9,061 nucleotides of DNA from assembly GCA_031400505.1 (NCBI GenBank), contig JANNPZ010000015.1, forward strand, positions 1 to 9,061, in the 5' to 3' direction. Each line of letters opens with the position of its first letter. The first letter of the stretch is position 1. This document shows, in pieces, positions 5,590 to 9,061 of this stretch. The stretch is from JAIYDJ01 sp031400505. Its GTDB lineage: Bacteria > Pseudomonadota > Alphaproteobacteria > Rhodobacterales > Rhodobacteraceae. The translations under genes and the position numbers were made by a program. Under the pieces are notes generated by a model. It was not told the DNA's origin, made no database searches, and saw nothing but the letters and a program-made list of their open reading frames with translations.

Positions 5590-6960
5590 ATGACAGCTTT
5601 CACAGCCAATCATTTCGAACTGATCGGCCAAGCGGGCCTTGGCCACCCGGTCAGCACGCTGGCCCATTCGATGTCATGGTACCGGGACCATCTTTATCTG
5701 GGCACCACCACGCCCAAGTCCAGCGGTGCCGACGACCGCGGGCGCGTCATGCGCTATGATCACCAGATGGGAACATGGGAAACCATGTTCGAATCCCCCA
5801 TCCTCGTCCCCGATGCCCGCATCCAGGCGCGCGCCATCGCCCGTGGCGGGACCATGGCCAAAAAGATGCCCGCGCCCACCGAACTGGGCCGCGAATTCGG
5901 GCTGCGGTCCATGGCCGTCTTTCAGGGCCCCGGCGACCCCGGCCCCTGCCTTTACGCCGGCAGCATGTCGCTTTGGGGCGGGCTGATCCTGCGCTCGACC
6001 GACGGGCGCAATTTCGAACCTGTCACCACCCCCGGCCTTGGCGATGACACGATCCTGTCGTTCCGCGGTCTGACGCCCTTCAAGGGCAAGCTGTTCACCT
6101 CACCCGCAGGCACGGTCAGCGATACGGTCAATGACCTCAATCTTTCCCCCAAGCAGATGGTTTATATGTCGGACGACCCTGTCACCGGTACTTGGAAGCC
6201 GGTTTGCGAAGAGGCGTTCGGTGACAAGACTAACCGCGGCATCTTCTCACTGGCAACGGCGCACGGCTATCTTTATGCCGGAACCGCGAACCCGAAACGC
6301 GGCTTTCAGTTGTGGCGCACCGCTGCAGAAGGCACAGCCCCCTATCACTGGGAACGCGTGCTGACCGACGGGGCATGGCGCTACAACCACAACCTTTCCA
6401 CCGGCGCGATGACAGAATTCAACGGCGACCTTTACGTCGGTTCGGGCATCTCCGGCATGGGCTACGACCGCGAAAACGACGTCGGCCCTTCGGCTAGCGA
6501 ACTGATCCGCGTCCGCCGCGATGGCAGCTGGGATCTGATCTTCGGCGAACCCCGCTTCACAGCCGACGGGCTCAAGATCCCGCTCTCGGCGCATGGCCCG
6601 GGGCTGGACGATCCCTATAATTCGGTGACCTGGGCGATGTGCGTCCACGAAGGTGCGCTATATTTCGGCACCCACCAGTGGGAACCCTTCGACTGGGCCA
6701 TGCATGGCAAGGGAGCCGCTCTGCGCGGCGGCTATCAGCTCTGGGCCAGCCCCGATGGCGAAGACTGGACCAAACTGATCGACGCAGGCCATGGCCGTGT
6801 CACCGCAACCGGGCTGCGCACGCTGCAATCCACGCCGCAGGGCCTGTTCGTGGGCACCTGTGTTCATACAAAACTTCTGCAGTTTCAGGCCCGCATGCAC
6901 AGCGGCCTGCAGGACATCGGCGAAGAATCGGCCGGGTTCGACGTGCTTCTGGGCCGCTGA
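5590..6960 (+). CDS. Seven-repeat beta-propeller protein, probably cytoplasmic
   Basis: A 456-residue protein with seven recurring strand motifs of the LY-x-G type: LYLGT (35), LYAGS (121), LFTSP (168), LYAGT (228), LYVGS (281), LYFGT (357) and LFVGT (419). Most are followed by an aromatic-rich turn such as QLWR or QLWASPDGEDW, reminiscent of sialidase/kelch-like blades, so a seven-bladed propeller is the likely fold. I recognise no enzyme family; several acidic and Trp/His-rich loops (HQWEPFDWAMHG 362-373) could bind a ligand. There is no signal peptide or membrane segment, unusual for propellers of this look. It starts 5 nt after the sulfotransferase stop and has no strong ribosome binding site of its own, indicating translational coupling. 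It may bind the sulfotransferase or its substrate; this is inference. Confidence 0.8.
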   Translation: MTAFTANHFELIGQAGLGHPVSTLAHSMSWYRDHLYLGTTTPKSSGADDRGRVMRYDHQMGTWETMFESPILVPDARIQARAIARGGTMAKKMPAPTELGREFGLRSMAVFQGPGDPGPCLYAGSMSLWGGLILRSTDGRNFEPVTTPGLGDDTILSFRGLTPFKGKLFTSPAGTVSDTVNDLNLSPKQMVYMSDDPVTGTWKPVCEEAFGDKTNRGIFSLATAHGYLYAGTANPKRGFQLWRTAAEGTAPYHWERVLTDGAWRYNHNLSTGAMTEFNGDLYVGSGISGMGYDRENDVGPSASELIRVRRDGSWDLIFGEPRFTADGLKIPLSAHGPGLDDPYNSVTWAMCVHEGALYFGTHQWEPFDWAMHGKGAALRGGYQLWASPDGEDWTKLIDAGHGRVTATGLRTLQSTPQGLFVGTCVHTKLLQFQARMHSGLQDIGEESAGFDVLLGR

Positions 6961-7066
6961 AACAGTCTCTGTTCAGGCGGAATCGCAAGGAATTGCACAG
7001 CAGACCCTTGAGCGGGAACAGGAAACGCGACCAGCGTGTCCGCGCGTGGCCGTCGCGATCGCTCCC

Positions 7067-7070
7067 GGCC
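7067..7070. repeat. Target site duplication GGCC, left copy
   Basis: GGCC directly abuts the left terminal repeat of the insertion sequence and recurs at 8724-8727 next to the right one. Because GGCC is itself a palindrome, it could instead be read as an extension of the inverted repeats. Confidence 0.6.
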
Positions 7071-7086
7071 GAGGCTGTGTGAAAAC
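7071..7086 (+). repeat. Left terminal inverted repeat of the insertion sequence
   Basis: GAGGCTGTGTGAAAAC matches the reverse complement of 8708-8723 with one mismatch at position 11. Confidence 0.8.
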
Positions 7087-7226
7087 TCTCGGCAAGAACC
7101 TTCGTGCGATGCGATGGGCTTGGAAGAGGTGCTTTTGCTTGTCTATGCGCACCCAACCCGCCACGCGCGCGCATGTTAGGGCTGATCAGGGCAGTTTGAC
7201 TGGTTTTGGGGACAATTTTCACGCCA

Positions 7227-8666
7227 TCAGGCGGGGATGGCCGCCATGAGCCGCTTGATCCCGACCAAGGCGACCATGCGCTTGATGTTGTAGGCCAGCA
7301 CGTTCAGCGCCATCTCGGTGCGCACGTTTTTCAGGCGGCGCATCAGGAAATGGGTGGTGCCCATCCAGGCCTTGATCGTCCCGAAAGGATGCTCGACCGT
7401 GCTGCGGCGCAGGGTCATCGGATCATCGGCGCTGCGCAGCCGGTCGCGCATTTCGTCCACCAGATGCTCGTATTCCCAACGGGTGACCCGGCGCTCCGTG
7501 CCCGTGGTGCAGCGTGATTTCACGGGGCAGCGCTGGCATTCATTGGTCCAGTATCGCGCGACCTGAAGCCCGTCTTCCTCGCGCGTATAGCGGTAGGTCA
7601 GCGCGTCCCCTGTCGGGCAGATATAGACATCGCGGTCAGCGTCATATTTGAAGTCAGCCTTCACATACATGCCTTTCTTGCGATTGCCCGAGGTTTCTGG
7701 GCGCGGCATGGTCACCATGATGCCGGCCTTGTCGCAGGCGGCGATCTCGACACCACTGTAATAGCCCTTGTCGGCCAAGGCATGCAGCTTGTCGCGCCCA
7801 AGCGTATCCTTGGCGGCAAGCGCCATCGGGCTGAGCTGGTCACGGTCGAACCCCTTGTTGGTGACGTCATGGGTGACGATGATGTGGGTTTCGGTGTCCA
7901 CGGCGCATTGTGTATTGTAGCCTACCAGCCCGCTGTTGCGCGCGCTGGTCGCCATTGCCCTCGCATCGGGATCGGTCAGGGAAATCTGGCCGTCCGGCGC
8001 ATCGGCCAGGGCCTTGTCCATGGCCTTGAGTTTCTCGATTTCCTGCTTGATCCGCTCATATCGCTGCGCCAGATGCGCGACCTTCTCCGCTCGCACCGCG
8101 CCTTCTTCCTGCCGGTCAATACGCACCATCTCGGTGATGTAGCGGTCGACATCGGCCTCCAGATGCGCAAGGCGACTGGCGATCTTGCCCTTGGTGAAAT
8201 TCTTGTCGCGGTTATTGACCGCCTTGAACTTGCTGCCGTCGATGGCCACGCAGTCGCCCTTCAGCGTGCCGATCCGGCGGCACAGTTCCACGAATTGCGC
8301 GCAGGTCCTGCGGATGGCCCCACCGTTATCGCGCCTGAAATCCGCAATCGTCTTGTGATCCGGCACGAGTCGCCCGAGCAGCCACATCACTTCGACATTG
8401 CGCCCCGCCTCACGCTCCAGCCTGCGACTGGACGGGACCCGGTTCAAATAGCCATAGATGAACAGCTTCAGCAGCACAGACGGATGGTATCCGGGCCGCC
8501 CCGTCCGCGCATGCGCCGCACGCGTGAAACCAAGGTCCACCAGATCAAGCTGGTCAACAAACAGATCCACCACCCGGACCAGATGATCCGCGTCGATCCA
8601 GTCCTCAAGACGGTCTGGAACCAGCGTCACCTGATCCCGATCAACCCCTTCAATGAAACCTGACAT
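7227..8666 (-). CDS. IS1182 family DDE transposase
   Basis: A 479-residue transposase that cuts and joins the ends of its own element. The N-terminal domain (about 1-110) has the GRPGYHPSVLLKLFIYGYLN segment characteristic of the IS1182/IS5-like DDE group. The probable catalytic triad is D143 (AIDGSKFKA), D299 (ALADKGYYSG) and E425 (STVEHPFGTIKAWMG). A charged helical insertion at about 160-222 looks like a coiled coil. A Cys cluster (ICPTG, then CQRCPVKSRC) between the second Asp and the Glu resembles the zinc-ribbon-like insert common in this family. ATG 8666 was chosen because GGGAG (8674-8678) lies 7 nt upstream and the start MSGFIEGVDRDQ looks typical; the frame is open to 8699. All key residues are present and there is no frameshift. 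Confidence 0.95.
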   Translation of the reverse strand: MSGFIEGVDRDQVTLVPDRLEDWIDADHLVRVVDLFVDQLDLVDLGFTRAAHARTGRPGYHPSVLLKLFIYGYLNRVPSSRRLEREAGRNVEVMWLLGRLVPDHKTIADFRRDNGGAIRRTCAQFVELCRRIGTLKGDCVAIDGSKFKAVNNRDKNFTKGKIASRLAHLEADVDRYITEMVRIDRQEEGAVRAEKVAHLAQRYERIKQEIEKLKAMDKALADAPDGQISLTDPDARAMATSARNSGLVGYNTQCAVDTETHIIVTHDVTNKGFDRDQLSPMALAAKDTLGRDKLHALADKGYYSGVEIAACDKAGIMVTMPRPETSGNRKKGMYVKADFKYDADRDVYICPTGDALTYRYTREEDGLQVARYWTNECQRCPVKSRCTTGTERRVTRWEYEHLVDEMRDRLRSADDPMTLRRSTVEHPFGTIKAWMGTTHFLMRRLKNVRTEMALNVLAYNIKRMVALVGIKRLMAAIPA

Positions 8667-8689
8667 AAATGCACTCCCGTGTCGCAGGA

Positions 8690-8695
8690 AGCATA
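8690..8695 (-). promoter_or_regulatory. Extended -10 promoter element of the transposase
   Basis: On the minus strand the right end of the element contains TGGTATGCT, an extended -10 (TATGCT with an upstream TG), 23 nt before ATG 8666. The matching -35 position falls in the terminal repeat and is poor (TGTGTA). Transposase binding to the repeat could therefore compete with RNA polymerase. Confidence 0.4.
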
Positions 8696-8707
8696 CCACA
8701 TCTGGGT

Positions 8708-8723
8708 GTTTTTACACAGCCTC
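8708..8723 (-). repeat. Right terminal inverted repeat of the insertion sequence
   Basis: Read on the minus strand this is GAGGCTGTGTAAAAAC, the partner of 7071-7086. Confidence 0.8.
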
Positions 8724-8727
8724 GGCC
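8724..8727. repeat. Target site duplication GGCC, right copy
   Basis: The second copy of the 4-bp sequence flanking the insertion sequence; it lies 13 nt after (in gene direction) the stop codon of the phosphopantetheinyl-transferase-type gene. Confidence 0.6.
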
Positions 8728-8740
8728 CAATGGAGTGGGA

Positions 8741-9061
8741 TCACCCGTCCAGCCGGGCCAGCGCCATCACCGCGTCGCCCTGCTTCGCCACGGCGACATC
8801 GACGCTTTGCCCCGATGGCGTGATCACCTGCGCGGCCTCGGAACCGAGGCTCGCCAGAACAAAGGCGCGCGGGCGTCCCGTCAGCCCTTCGCCAAGCGCC
8901 TTGGCCACCGCCTCTTTGGCGCACCACCCGGTCAGAAGGCGGACGGCGAGGCCCGGGGCCTCCATGTCGAGAGCCGCATGTTCGGCCGCCGAAAACGCGC
9001 CTTCGGCCAGCAGGTCGGCGGATACCGCTCCCGAAAACTCCATGTCGATCCCGACCGTCCG
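8741..9061 (-). CDS. 4'-phosphopantetheinyl transferase superfamily domain (C-terminal part, runs off right edge)
   Basis: The last 106 residues of a minus-strand protein whose start lies beyond the window. The visible part opens with RTVGIDME, the magnesium-binding GID-x-E motif of the phosphopantetheinyl transferase fold. About 40 residues later comes WCAKEAVAKALGEGL, matching the W..KEA..K..G signature that holds the second metal ligand and CoA contacts; a Phe-Ser..Glu segment (AFSAAEHAAL) lies between them as in Sfp-type enzymes. Such enzymes attach the phosphopantetheine arm of CoA to acyl or peptidyl carrier proteins. GIDME fits Sfp-type enzymes better than the usual AcpS start. It could be a stand-alone enzyme or the C-terminal domain of a larger synthase; the missing upstream part decides this. 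The gene ends 13 nt before the insertion-sequence target duplication and is complete at this end. Confidence 0.8.
   Translation of the reverse strand, partial: RTVGIDMEFSGAVSADLLAEGAFSAAEHAALDMEAPGLAVRLLTGWCAKEAVAKALGEGLTGRPRAFVLASLGSEAAQVITPSGQSVDVAVAKQGDAVMALARLDG

Larger units (their letters stand above)
7071..8723 (-). mobile_element. Complete IS1182-family-type insertion sequence, 1653 bp
   Basis: The element is bounded by terminal inverted repeats that match at 15 of 16 positions: GAGGCTGTGTGAAAAC at 7071-7086, and the complement of 8708-8723, which reads GAGGCTGTGTAAAAAC. Both ends are flanked by GGCC, giving a 4-bp target duplication. It carries one intact transposase gene on the minus strand, with a 156-nt non-coding left end and a 57-nt right end holding the promoter. 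Family assignment rests on the transposase sequence. It lies between the convergent beta-propeller and phosphopantetheinyl-transferase genes and interrupts neither. The near-perfect ends and intact gene suggest a recent, possibly active copy. Confidence 0.88.

Noticed and set aside
7026..7057. Inverted repeat CGCGAC / GTCGCG downstream of the beta-propeller as a terminator
   Set aside because: The stem is only 6 bp with a 20-nt loop and no T-run, and such matches are frequent in CG-rich sequence.
7071..7226. Possible second gene or small RNA in the left non-coding end of the insertion sequence
   Set aside because: No ORF with a start signal or clear RNA structure was seen; an untranslated end of this length is plausible for the element.
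7782..8663. Plus-strand 293-codon frame inside the insertion sequence
   Set aside because: It is antisense to the intact DDE transposase and has no recognisable motif.

Overview
The window is GC-rich double-stranded DNA, densely coded. Codon use and gene content fit an alphaproteobacterium, most likely of the Rhodobacteraceae type; this is inference from base composition and protein families, because no rRNA or other marker gene is present. No tRNA, rRNA or CRISPR array was seen.

Layout from left to right: (1) the start of an unidentified minus-strand gene that runs off the left edge (1-126). (2) A minus-strand cytoplasmic alkaline-phosphatase-superfamily phosphodiesterase (130-1716), only 3 nt upstream of gene 1. 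(3) A divergent intergenic region (1717-2058) with a very GC-rich hairpin and a possible short leader ORF. (4) A small plus-strand hypothetical gene (2059-2427). (5) A convergent junction with an inverted repeat, then a minus-strand pair: a secreted LpqC/PHB-depolymerase-type esterase (3506-4447) followed by a sulfotransferase-like protein with an eroded PAPS site (2494-3423). (6) A 234-nt divergent region (4448-4681) holding a tandem repeat nested inside a perfect inverted repeat. (7) A plus-strand pair: an intact PAPS-dependent sulfotransferase (4682-5584) and, 5 nt later, a seven-repeat beta-propeller protein (5590-6960). (8) A complete IS1182-type insertion sequence (7071-8723) with terminal inverted repeats and a 4-bp GGCC target duplication. 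(9) The C-terminal part of a phosphopantetheinyl-transferase-type protein entering from the right edge (8741-9061).

The core (2-7) looks like an accessory locus for making or handling a sulfated or phosphorylated small molecule or glycan. A sulfotransferase is tightly coupled to a propeller protein. Divergent from it are a secreted esterase and a second sulfotransferase-fold protein that aligns without gaps to the first over about 150 residues but lacks the residues that bind PAPS. An AP-superfamily hydrolase lies nearby. The functional link is inference; the sequence directly shows the families, the pairings and the lost motif residues. The insertion sequence sits in the gap between two convergent genes and breaks neither reading frame.
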